Position numbers and translations under genes: made by a program. From an uncultured Pirellula sp. (GTDB lineage Bacteria > Planctomycetota > Planctomycetia > Pirellulales > Pirellulaceae): 13,611 nucleotides of DNA. The stretch lies in contig CAILTZ010000741.1 of the NCBI GenBank assembly GCA_903837255.1, forward strand, positions 1 through 13,611, in the 5' to 3' direction. This document shows, in pieces, positions 7,514-13,611 of the stretch; within the stretch, counting starts at the first letter, position 1, and the number at the start of each line of letters is the position of its first letter. The notes below the pieces were generated by a model, which worked only from the letters and a program-made list of their open reading frames with translations, made no database searches and was not told the DNA's origin.

Positions 7514-7541
7514 GTTATAGGTAAATTGGCAATTTTGACAA
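7514..7541 (-). promoter_or_regulatory. Promoter of the suf operon
   Basis: On the minus strand, TTGTCA (7541-7536) and TATAAC (7519-7514) each match the sigma70 consensus hexamer at five of six positions, with a 16-base spacer. The predicted start of transcription is near 7507, giving a leader of about 50 bases before the ATG at 7455. No other equally good promoter was seen within the operon. Confidence 0.7.
7523..7535. promoter_or_regulatory. Candidate SufR operator inside the promoter spacer
   Basis: AAATTGGCAATTT is a dyad with 6-base arms around one central base. It occupies 13 of the 16 bases between the -35 and -10 hexamers of the suf promoter. A dimeric repressor bound here would block RNA polymerase directly. 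The assignment to the SufR-like protein is inferred from position; the sequence does not match the cyanobacterial CAAC-N6-GTTG type operator. Confidence 0.5.
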
Positions 7542-7743
7542 GCTTCATTGCGAAAAATGTCTAGTCCCTTATTTCGCGTGAGCCAGGACCTTTGGGGCAC
7601 CGATCCGGCTTTGAGCAATCTTGGAAAACTGGTAAAGCGAGGAAAGACGGAGTATTCGGTCTTGATCCATGCGTGGTTTTTTTCGTAGTGTCGATTTGCA
7701 AATGAACCCGAACCAATCGATCCCAAAGGGCCCCTGCGCAATC

Positions 7744-7750
7744 AAGGAAG
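7744..7750 (+). promoter_or_regulatory. Ribosome binding site that fixes the 7756 start
   Basis: AAGGAAG lies 5 bases before the ATG at 7756. It is the strongest Shine-Dalgarno near the gene, and it selects this ATG over in-frame ATGs at 7669 and 7702, which would place unnatural residues ahead of the signal peptide. Confidence 0.75.
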
Positions 7751-7755
7751 ATGCA

Positions 7756-10700
7756 ATGGACGATTTGAATCGCAAACCGCGCCGAGACAAGCTCAATCGG
7801 CTGCACCTATTTCCGATGGCCATCGCCATGGTCGCTTGGTCGCTGCTGGGTAGCAGTGGAATGGCTCAAGAGCCACGCAAGCCTTCTTGGATTCCATTTC
7901 CGATGGGACGCACATCGGGCAATTTCGCACCGAGCCAGCCAAACGGCAAACCCGAAGCGCCTCCCGTTTCCACTCCCAATCCATCTTTGTCCAAACCGAC
8001 AAGCTCACCCGAGGCTTGGCTCATGTGGGCCGACCCCTTGGCACCCAACACCCAGCAGCCGGGTGAGTGTTGTTTTCGTCGCACGATGGATCTTCCAGAG
8101 CTCGAGCGATGTTTTGTCGACATCGATTGCGAGACTCGGACCGAGGTCTTCCTCAATGGCCAAAGAGTCCGTCCTGCCAAACCCACGACGGGCAAGCAAC
8201 GGATCGATCTTCAGTCGGTGGTCCGGCCTGGGCAAAACGTTTTGGCTCTAGCGGTACAAGCACCGGGGATGAGTACTCCTGGGGTGCGTGTCGAGTTTTA
8301 CTTCAAGCCCAAGCAGGGCAATTGGCGGATGGTGGTTTCCGATGCTGAATGGAAAGCGTCCAAGGGTGCGCCTCGGAATTGGCAGACGATGGGCTTCAAC
8401 GATGGGTCATGGGCCGAAGCGGTCGATCTGAGTCCATCGACGGCCGTCGCGCCTATGGCTTCGACCGCTCCACGAGAGCCATCTATTAGGGATTCGGCAA
8501 TTAGGGATTCGGCAGGGCGATCGGAGGCTCCGGACCAGCTACCGCTTTCTGCCCAACAAGTTGCCCAGCGAAAGAACCCACTCGAGGAGCGATTCAATAT
8601 CGTTCCGGGCTTTGCCATCGAAGAAGTGGCTGATGCCAAGATCGGATCTTTGGTCGCAATGACCTTCAACGAATTTGGGCACATCATCGCTTCGGTCGAA
8701 GGTGGTGGCTTGGTCTTGATGTACGACACGAACAAAGACGGCGTGCCGGATACGACCAAGCCTTACTGTGACCTGGTGGAGAATGTCCAGGGTCTCTTGG
8801 CGCTTAACGGTGACGTGTACGTCACTGGAGAGGGGCCCGATGGGTCTGGCCTTTATCGCTTGATCGACTCGGATCGCAATGGGGAGTTGGAAAAGTGTGA
8901 GACGCTGGCCAAGTTCAAGGGGACGCCTGGAGAGCACGGCGCGCACCAGATTGCTTTTGGACCTGACGGATGCTTGTATCTGTCGATTGGAAACCATGCA
9001 GGTTTGGCCGAAGCTCCGGCGGGCTATCAGCCCTTGATGGCACCTTATGAAGGGGATTTGATACGTCCTCGTTTTGAGGATCCAGGTGGGCACGCCATGG
9101 GTATTAAAGCTCCGGGTGGCACGGTGGTTCGATACGACCTGAGCCAGCGCACGATGAGTGTCGTGGCAGGCGGATTGCGAAACGCTTACGATCTTACTTT
9201 TCATCCCGATGGCTCGATGTTCCTCCACGATAGCGATATGGAAGCCGACATCGGATCGGCTTGGCACCGCGCCACCGGGCTATTTAAAGTCGTCGAGGGT
9301 GGTGAATTCGGATGGCGAAGTGGGTGGGCCAACTGGCCGGAGTATTATCCGGATCGACTGGGCTCCTTGGCCAATACCGGCCGTGGATCACCGACGGGCA
9401 TAACCATCTACAATCACTTTGCGTTTCCGGCCCGGTACCATCGCGCGATCTTCACAGCCGATTGGTCGGAAGGTCGGATCGTAGCCGTGCAAGTCGACAC
9501 GCTGGATCGGGGTAAGGTCCGCGCCGAAGACTTTGTCGTCGGCACTCCGATGAACGTGACGGATGTCGAGATCGGACCCGATGGAGCGCTGTACTTCTGC
9601 TGCGGTGGCCGCGGCACCGAAGGTGGCATTTACCGAGTGCGATGGCAAGGGAAGATCCCCGATGCGATTCGCAATCTAGGCGACGGGATCGCCAAAGCTA
9701 TCCGCCAACCACAACTATACTCGGCGTATTCGCGACAAGCCGTGGCGATCATCAAGCGAGAGATTGGGGAAGTCTGGGATGAGCAAGTCTTGGGGGTGGC
9801 CTTCAGCGAGGAGAACCCCGCCCGGTATCGAACCCAAGCGCTCGATTTGATGCAATTGCTCGGACCGCTTCCAACCCCCGAAGTCCTAGTCGAGTTGTCC
9901 AAGACACCCAATGATCAGGTCAGGTCTAAAACCGCAAGGCTTATGGGACTTCATGCAAGCGATACCTCTGCTTTGGCTAGGCTTCGCGAACTTCTGGGGG
10001 ATGAATCTCCTGAGGTGCGGCTAGCATGCTGCGAAGCGTTGGTTCGCAGTGGGCAAGCTCGCGAGCCGAGCGAGATCCGGCCTCTGCTGCTGAGTGACTC
10101 GCGTGAAGAACGATTCCTTGGACGGCGATTGCTGATGAACATTCCGACGAACCAATGGCGTAGTTTCCTGACTGACAACAGCAGCAAAGTTGTGATTCAA
10201 TCGGCGCTTGCTCTGGTCCATCGGGATCGAGATCCGACCACCTGCAGTCAGGTGATGGACCATTTGATGAGAGTGTCGAAGGGTTTTGTCAGCGATGCGG
10301 ACTTTTTGGACCTGTTGCGAACCATGCAAGTCGCCTTGCATGTCAGTGGAGCTAAAGGGGTCGACTATCCCGAAGTGGGAGCATTTGTCGCGCAGGAATT
10401 CCCGACTGGCAATTCGACCATAAATGGCGAATTGGTCCGCTTGGCAACGTTTGCCCAAGTCGATTTGGTTGCCGACGCGGTGGCTTATTTAAAGACCGAC
10501 GCGACGATGGCCGACCGAATGCTCATCGCGATGCACTTGCCGATGATGCCTCATGAGTGGACCTCATCGGAGCGGATGGCAACGCTGCAGTTCCTCGAGG
10601 GATGCCTGGGAGATCAAACCGGCGGATCGTATGCACTCTATGTGATGAAAACCTCCGAATCGCTTGCGAATTACTTGACCGAGCGTGAAGCGCTTCAGAT

Positions 10701-11898
10701 CCTGGATCTTGGAGAACGCTACCCCAACGCCGCGATGGCCGCGCTCTACAAGCTGCCCGAGCAGCTCAGCCCCGATCAGATCGACAAGCTCAAGCGGCTC
10801 GACAGCGCGATCGATCAAGGTGGCCTCGAGGCCGATGTGTACAAGCGGCTCAAGACCGGCATCACCGCCGTGCTCTCGATGCAAACCGACGAGTCGGCCA
10901 TGGAACATCTCCGAGAGCGATGGCGCAAGAGCCCCGATCGCCGTGCGACGATCGCGCTTGCTATGTCGCAAAAACCCAACGAAGCCAACTGGGACTATCT
11001 GGTCCGTTCGATGGGTCTGCTCGATCTGTTCGCCGTTGGCGATGTTTGCAACTGCTTGCTGAAAATCGATGCGGCGACCGAAGATGCCGAAGCTCTCCGC
11101 CAGGCGATCTTGCAAGGCTGCAAGTTGGTCGAAGCCGGACAAGATCCCGGCCCGGTCATCAAGCTGCTCGAATACTGGACAGCTACCAGCACCGCAAGCC
11201 TGCTAGAACAAACCCCAGCCAATCCAGAGGACCCAGCCAATCCAGAGGACAACGAAGAGGCGGTCAACGTCGCAGAAACGGCCACCGAAGCTTCCAAAGA
11301 AACACTCACCCCGATCGCCGCTTGGCAACGCTGGTATGCGTCCGCGTACCCCGATGCCCCTCCGGCGGTCCTGGCCAGCCAAACGGCTGACCCTCGCTGG
11401 TCGCTAGAGTTCATCGAACAGTTCCTCAATGGCGAACAAGGTCGCCAGGGTTCAACGGAACGTGGCCAGAAGCTGTACGCCAAGGCACGGTGCAATGCTT
11501 GCCACAAGATGAACGGTGAGGGAGGCGGATACGGTCCGGACCTGAGCAGCCTCAAAGGTCGTTTCACGCGAATCGAGACCCTCGAGTCGATCCTATTCCC
11601 GTCGCACGTCATCAGCGATCAATACGCGACCAAAAAAGTCTTGACCAAGGACGGCGAGGTCTACACCGGTATCCTGGTCAAAACGCCCAAGGGCTTGGCG
11701 GTGCGGGTCAACGAGAACAAAGAGTTCGTGCTGGCAGAAGACCAAATCGAGGAAGTGCAAAACTCCAAGACATCGGTGATGCCTGCGGGGCTTCTGGACA
11801 ACTTGACCCCTTCAGAGATTCGAGACCTGATGGTGTACCTCGGCTACGTGCCTGCTGAAAAGCTAGCTCAGGAAAAACCAGCCGCCGTGCGGCGCTAG
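7756..11898 (+). CDS. Secreted PVC-type heme-binding dehydrogenase-like protein
   Basis: The 1380-residue protein has a signal peptide (basic start, hydrophobic MAIAMVAWSLL, likely cut after A37 in GMA-QE). A jelly-roll, galactose-binding-like module follows at about 85-228 (FLNGQRV, NVLALAVQ). Next comes a six-bladed beta-propeller related to sorbosone/glucose dehydrogenases (about 275-631; FGPDGCLYLSIGN, GLRNAYDLTFHPDG, VEIGPDGALYF). An alpha-helical HEAT-like region runs from about 700 to 1150, and a C-terminal cytochrome c domain has CNACH (C1246, C1249, H1250) and a likely distal ligand M1342 in SVMPAGL. This is the Pirellula/Verrucomicrobium-type layout. A periplasmic oxidation of a sugar or other substrate with electrons leaving through heme is plausible; the substrate is unknown. 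Two short in-frame duplications lie in linkers. It is divergent from the suf operon across about 300 bases, and no convincing promoter was seen. Confidence 0.93.
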   Translation: MDDLNRKPRRDKLNRLHLFPMAIAMVAWSLLGSSGMAQEPRKPSWIPFPMGRTSGNFAPSQPNGKPEAPPVSTPNPSLSKPTSSPEAWLMWADPLAPNTQQPGECCFRRTMDLPELERCFVDIDCETRTEVFLNGQRVRPAKPTTGKQRIDLQSVVRPGQNVLALAVQAPGMSTPGVRVEFYFKPKQGNWRMVVSDAEWKASKGAPRNWQTMGFNDGSWAEAVDLSPSTAVAPMASTAPREPSIRDSAIRDSAGRSEAPDQLPLSAQQVAQRKNPLEERFNIVPGFAIEEVADAKIGSLVAMTFNEFGHIIASVEGGGLVLMYDTNKDGVPDTTKPYCDLVENVQGLLALNGDVYVTGEGPDGSGLYRLIDSDRNGELEKCETLAKFKGTPGEHGAHQIAFGPDGCLYLSIGNHAGLAEAPAGYQPLMAPYEGDLIRPRFEDPGGHAMGIKAPGGTVVRYDLSQRTMSVVAGGLRNAYDLTFHPDGSMFLHDSDMEADIGSAWHRATGLFKVVEGGEFGWRSGWANWPEYYPDRLGSLANTGRGSPTGITIYNHFAFPARYHRAIFTADWSEGRIVAVQVDTLDRGKVRAEDFVVGTPMNVTDVEIGPDGALYFCCGGRGTEGGIYRVRWQGKIPDAIRNLGDGIAKAIRQPQLYSAYSRQAVAIIKREIGEVWDEQVLGVAFSEENPARYRTQALDLMQLLGPLPTPEVLVELSKTPNDQVRSKTARLMGLHASDTSALARLRELLGDESPEVRLACCEALVRSGQAREPSEIRPLLLSDSREERFLGRRLLMNIPTNQWRSFLTDNSSKVVIQSALALVHRDRDPTTCSQVMDHLMRVSKGFVSDADFLDLLRTMQVALHVSGAKGVDYPEVGAFVAQEFPTGNSTINGELVRLATFAQVDLVADAVAYLKTDATMADRMLIAMHLPMMPHEWTSSERMATLQFLEGCLGDQTGGSYALYVMKTSESLANYLTEREALQILDLGERYPNAAMAALYKLPEQLSPDQIDKLKRLDSAIDQGGLEADVYKRLKTGITAVLSMQTDESAMEHLRERWRKSPDRRATIALAMSQKPNEANWDYLVRSMGLLDLFAVGDVCNCLLKIDAATEDAEALRQAILQGCKLVEAGQDPGPVIKLLEYWTATSTASLLEQTPANPEDPANPEDNEEAVNVAETATEASKETLTPIAAWQRWYASAYPDAPPAVLASQTADPRWSLEFIEQFLNGEQGRQGSTERGQKLYAKARCNACHKMNGEGGGYGPDLSSLKGRFTRIETLESILFPSHVISDQYATKKVLTKDGEVYTGILVKTPKGLAVRVNENKEFVLAEDQIEEVQNSKTSVMPAGLLDNLTPSEIRDLMVYLGYVPAEKLAQEKPAAVRR
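8485..8514 (+). repeat. 15-bp tandem duplication in a linker
   Basis: ATTAGGGATTCGGCA occurs twice in direct succession, encoding the repeated IRDSA residues between the jelly-roll and the beta-propeller. The copies are identical, which suggests recent slippage, and the length keeps the frame. Confidence 0.85.
11215..11250 (+). repeat. 18-bp tandem duplication before the heme domain
   Basis: Two identical 18-base units (11215-11232 and 11233-11250) encode the repeated NPEDPA residues in an acidic, Pro-rich linker between the helical region and the cytochrome c domain. Confidence 0.85.
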
Positions 11899-11949
11899 AA
11901 GAGAGTTTGTCAGGAGCGGACCGGCGGTGGATCTGGTTCATGGAATGGG

Positions 11950-12324
11950 TTATTCCTGAGCGGCGTTTTTCCAATGGCTTGCTAGCTGTAGCTTCCATTG
12001 GCGATAGGCTTCGGCGAGCGATTCGGCTGGTTCCATGTGTCTGGAATCTTGGATCTGTTGTGCTCTACACAAAAGTTCGCTAGAGGATACCGGCTGGTAA
12101 TGTTCGTTCCACCAGCGGTCCATGGAGCGGACCGACATCAGGATGCATGCGTTGCAAATCAGAGCGATGCAACAGAATCGATATAGTTTGCCAGCAAGCA
12201 CCTGCCCTGACTGGCGTTGTAGGATTTCCGAGACGACACGTCCGCGAAGGGTGTCGGAGGGGACCACTAAACTTTGCGAGTTTCGGATCCGCTCTTCGAG
12301 ATTGAGGAGTTGCTCAGAGTCCAC
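11950..12324 (-). CDS. Small single-pass membrane protein, candidate anti-sigma partner
   Basis: The 124-residue product has a cytosolic N-terminal part (1-45), one hydrophobic segment (about 47-65, LYRFCCIALICNACILMSV), and a soluble C-terminal part rich in Gln, Glu and Trp. It resembles no family I can name. The start is taken as GTG at 12324 because AGGAG (12336-12332) lies 7 bases upstream. A TTG at 12360 is in frame but has no such support. The chosen start overlaps the sigma factor's last codons by 11 bases, so translation is probably coupled. Position and topology suggest it restrains the sigma factor at the membrane. No HxxxCxxC zinc anti-sigma motif is present, so this role is inferred from context only. 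Confidence 0.75.
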   Translation of the reverse strand: MDSEQLLNLEERIRNSQSLVVPSDTLRGRVVSEILQRQSGQVLAGKLYRFCCIALICNACILMSVRSMDRWWNEHYQPVSSSELLCRAQQIQDSRHMEPAESLAEAYRQWKLQLASHWKNAAQE

Positions 12325-12946
12325 GGCTGAGCTCCTGATCGCGAAGTTCCTGAGCGCCAAGTCCCTTGTCGATGTCGCTACCTAGTTCGGTCCCGAGAAT
12401 CTCGGATAGTTTGGCCAAACCATACCGGTAACGGCTGGCGGCAGTCGCCGGTGGGATACCGAGCGTCTGGCCGATCTGATGGAAAGTGAACTGTTCCCAG
12501 ATTTTCAGCACCACGACTTCGGCTTGCTCGGTCGGGAGCTGCCGTAAGGCCTGCCAGATCTCCTGCATCGATTCCTGGCTCTCCAAGGCGTCAACCTTGG
12601 GCGGGGCTGTGATCAAATCGTTCAGGCACTGAGAGAGTTTGGTCGCGACACGTATCCACCGTTTTTTACGCCGCAAGATCAACAACGCGTCGTTGCGGAC
12701 CATCTGCAGGAGAAATGCCCAAGGGTTCCGGGCGTTGAAAAGGACTTCGATGTCCGATACGACTTTCAGCAGGGCGCACGCAACGGCGTCCTCGGCATCG
12801 TGTTGGTTGCGGGTGATCGTCGCGGCGAATCGAACCAAACGCATGCTTGTCAGGTCGTAGAGGCCCGCAGTGGCAGCTATCCCATGCTGCGCAATGGTCC
12901 GGACTTGATTGCGAACGGTTTCGGAGAAGTCTGTAGGAGGCGTCAT
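12314..12946 (-). CDS. ECF-type RNA polymerase sigma factor
   Basis: The 210-residue protein has sigma region 2 (about 35-97; MRLVRFAATITRNQHDAEDAVACALLKVV, with NPWAFLLQMVRNDALLILRRKKRW) and sigma region 4 (about 132-183; LRQLPTEQAEVVVLKIWEQFTFHQIGQTLGIPPATAASRYRYGLAKL). The region 4 helix-turn-helix reads -35 elements. Regions 1 and 3 are absent, so it is an extracytoplasmic-function type. The ATG at 12946 is chosen; a TTG at 13018 would add 24 residues with no family similarity. A tail of about 27 residues past region 4 overlaps the next gene. It probably forms a two-gene unit with the membrane protein behind it. Its target genes cannot be read from this window, and no promoter resembling its own was identified. 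Confidence 0.9.
   Translation of the reverse strand: MTPPTDFSETVRNQVRTIAQHGIAATAGLYDLTSMRLVRFAATITRNQHDAEDAVACALLKVVSDIEVLFNARNPWAFLLQMVRNDALLILRRKKRWIRVATKLSQCLNDLITAPPKVDALESQESMQEIWQALRQLPTEQAEVVVLKIWEQFTFHQIGQTLGIPPATAASRYRYGLAKLSEILGTELGSDIDKGLGAQELRDQELSRGL
12332..12336 (-). promoter_or_regulatory. Ribosome binding site inside the sigma factor gene
   Basis: AGGAG on the minus strand, 7 bases before the GTG at 12324, lies within the end of the sigma factor coding sequence. It decides the start of the downstream membrane protein and points to translational coupling of the pair. Confidence 0.7.
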
Positions 12947-13044
12947 GGTCTTTAAAGGATGCGCGATCCGGGCCGATTTATCTACAGATCGGGCAAAATT
13001 TTTGGCTGCATGAGGCAATTATTAGGCGGTTTGCAGCAACCCGG

Positions 13045-13143
13045 ACCGCTGATGGGAAGCCGGTGGGACCGCTGATGGACCGTTGATGGAAGCCGCTGGG
13101 ACCGCTGATGGACGCTGATGGACCGCTGATGGACCGCTGATGG
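13045..13143. repeat. ACCGCTGATGG 11-bp tandem array
   Basis: The unit ACCGCTGATGG occurs at 13045, 13068, 13101, 13122 and 13133, with variants ACCGTTGATGG at 13079 and a 10-base ACGCTGATGG at 13112. The last four are contiguous. There are no unique spacers, so it is not a CRISPR. A single further unit starts at 13362. Confidence 0.85.
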
Positions 13144-13199
13144 AAGACCCCAAGCAGCCCGGAGTGGGTCTTGCGGTAGTGGATCTTGGTAAAGATCCC
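13131..13199. repeat. 69-bp direct repeat, copy 1
   Basis: This matches 13360-13428 with roughly seven substitutions. It starts with GGACCGCTGATGG, overlapping the tandem array, and ends in a hairpin, GGATCTT-GGTA-AAGATCC (13181-13198). Several substitutions fall outside the hairpin arms, so the stem is preserved between copies. Confidence 0.85.
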
Positions 13200-13209
13200 T
13201 GCGTTTGAC

Positions 13210-13235
13210 CTTTGCGTCTTTGCGCCTTTGCGTGA
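13210..13235. repeat. TTTGCG dispersed repeat
   Basis: TTTGCG recurs at 13211, 13219 and 13227 with an 8-base period. Read on the minus strand, this motif encodes the AKAQRRK peptide that turns up in many spurious predicted proteins of unrelated bacteria, which I recognise as a widespread intergenic repeat rather than a gene. Confidence 0.65.
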
Positions 13236-13321
13236 GACTCCGGATCCCGGTCAGCGACCAGGACCGCTAAGCTCGCCAAGGATCGGACCAAGAATCAACC
13301 GACCCTCCGACCAAGGGCTGT

Positions 13322-13352
13322 TATCAGCGAACATTAGCGTTCATCAGCGGTT
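13322..13352. repeat. ATCAGCG dispersed repeat, relative of 661-690
   Basis: TATCAGCGAACATTAGCG and TCATCAGCGGTTT lie here in the same arrangement as the pair at 661-690. The two sites are more than 12 kb apart, which shows a dispersed family within this genome. Confidence 0.65.
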
Positions 13353-13359
13353 TAAATCC

Positions 13360-13428
13360 GGACCGCTGATGGAAGACCCCAAGCAGCCCGGTGTGGATCT
13401 TGCACCAGTGGATCTTGCTAAAGATCCT
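13360..13428. repeat. 69-bp direct repeat, copy 2
   Basis: This is the second copy of the 13131-13199 repeat, again ending in a hairpin, GGATCTT-GCTA-AAGATCC (13410-13427). It stands alone, without the adjacent 11-bp tandem array, so the array is not part of the unit. Confidence 0.85.
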
Positions 13429-13450
13429 TGGGCTATTGACGCTTACTGCT

Positions 13451-13490
13451 AAAAAAAACCGGCCGCTTTCGGTTGGGAAAGCGGCCGGTT
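13451..13490 (-). terminator. Intrinsic terminator of the right-hand minus-strand gene
   Basis: A perfect 13-bp stem (AACCGGCCGCTTT at 13457-13469 against AAAGCGGCCGGTT at 13478-13490) with an 8-base loop is followed, on the minus strand, by a run of T from 13458 to 13451. It lies about 50 bases past the stop codon of the gene entering at the right edge. It has no T-run on the plus strand. Confidence 0.9.
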
Positions 13491-13539
13491 GGGTTGAGTG
13501 CTAGGCTGTGGATTAGCCCAGATCGCATGGGGACCAGAT

Positions 13540-13611
13540 CTACTGGGGCTTGGGTTCGCCTTCGAGGATCTTTGGAACTTCCTGGTGGCTTGTCGCTGGT
13601 GCTGCTGGAGC
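13540..13611 (-). CDS. C-terminal end of an unidentified protein (partial)
   Basis: The last 23 codons and TAG stop of a minus-strand gene lie here; the rest is beyond the window. The tail reads APAAPATSHQEVPKILEGEP then KPQ, an Ala/Pro-rich hydrophilic end. It is too short to name. It is supported by the uninterrupted frame to the window edge and by the strong terminator about 50 bases downstream, in the right orientation. Confidence 0.65.
   Translation of the reverse strand, partial: APAAPATSHQEVPKILEGEPKPQ

Larger units (their letters stand above)
13019..13539. other. Repeat-dense intergenic block
   Basis: No credible gene lies here. The block holds an 11-bp tandem array, two copies of a 69-bp direct repeat, a TTTGCG-type dispersed repeat and an ATCAGCG-type repeat, listed separately. 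It ends with a terminator facing left. The stretch 13237-13320 shows only scattered GGACC/GGATC words. A frame at 13022-13291 (minus) reads SHAKAQRRKG, a peptide signature commonly produced by this kind of dispersed repeat, and is not a gene. Confidence 0.8.

Noticed and set aside
7560..7743. Plus-strand promoter for the secreted cytochrome
   Set aside because: Candidates such as TTGAGC with TAAAGC match the consensus too poorly to list.
7669..7755. Upstream ATG start for the secreted cytochrome
   Set aside because: It would put 29 atypical residues before the signal peptide, while the ATG at 7756 has AAGGAAG 5 bases upstream.
10995..11612. A 205-codon minus-strand frame inside the cytochrome gene
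   Set aside because: It is antisense to a clear coding region including the CxxCH domain, with low-complexity Ser/Ala content.
12947..13018. TTG start for the sigma factor
   Set aside because: The added 24 residues have no sigma similarity; the ATG at 12946 gives a normal ECF length.
13045..13143. CRISPR array
   Set aside because: The units are contiguous 11-mers without unique spacers and there are no cas genes nearby.
13022..13291. An 89-codon minus-strand frame
   Set aside because: Its sequence is entirely repeat-derived, including the AKAQRRK signature and repeated INGPSAV-like strings.

Overview
The window looks like a piece of a planctomycete chromosome, probably from the Pirellulaceae. 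The strongest clue is the 1380-residue secreted protein at 7756-11898, which has the beta-propeller / HEAT / C-terminal CxxCH layout expanded in Pirellula- and Verrucomicrobium-type bacteria. Shine-Dalgarno motifs are used unevenly, one start is GTG, and both ends are packed with short dispersed repeats, which fits. No rRNA, tRNA or complete marker gene is present, so a genus cannot be named.

Layout. 1-715 is gene-free and repeat-rich. 716-7455 is one compact minus-strand SUF iron-sulfur cluster assembly operon, in transcription order: SufR-like iron-sulfur sensing repressor (7455-6781), sufC ATPase (6759-5938), sufB (5901-4495), sufD (4489-3161), a small Rieske ferredoxin (3146-2832), a SufT/MIP18-like DUF59 protein (2814-2419), and a natural SufE-SufS fusion (2416-716). 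The gaps are 2 to 36 bases, so co-transcription is likely. A near-consensus sigma70-type promoter (7541-7514) sits just upstream, and its spacer is filled by the 13-bp dyad AAATTGGCAATTT, a good candidate operator for the SufR-like protein. 7456-7755 separates this operon from the divergent plus-strand gene for the large secreted cytochrome-like protein (7756-11898). Converging on that gene is a minus-strand pair: an ECF-type sigma factor (12946-12314) and an overlapping small single-pass membrane protein (12324-11950), plausibly its regulator. 13019-13539 is a second repeat-dense gap. It ends in a strong intrinsic terminator (13490-13451, minus strand) belonging to a gene whose last 23 codons enter the window at 13611-13540.

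How the genes work together. The SufS half of the fusion takes sulfur from cysteine and passes it to the SufE half, which delivers it to the SufBCD scaffold, where SufC supplies ATPase activity. The Rieske ferredoxin and the DUF59 protein probably serve electron supply and cluster maturation. The SufR-like protein probably represses the whole set when clusters are plentiful. The sigma factor, its membrane partner and the secreted cytochrome-like protein have no demonstrable link to SUF beyond adjacency.

Most unusual points: the SufE-SufS fusion, the Rieske gene inside a suf operon, the dyad occupying the promoter spacer, three in-frame short tandem duplications in linker segments, and the repeat families at both ends. 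Nothing here clearly amounts to a wholly new system.
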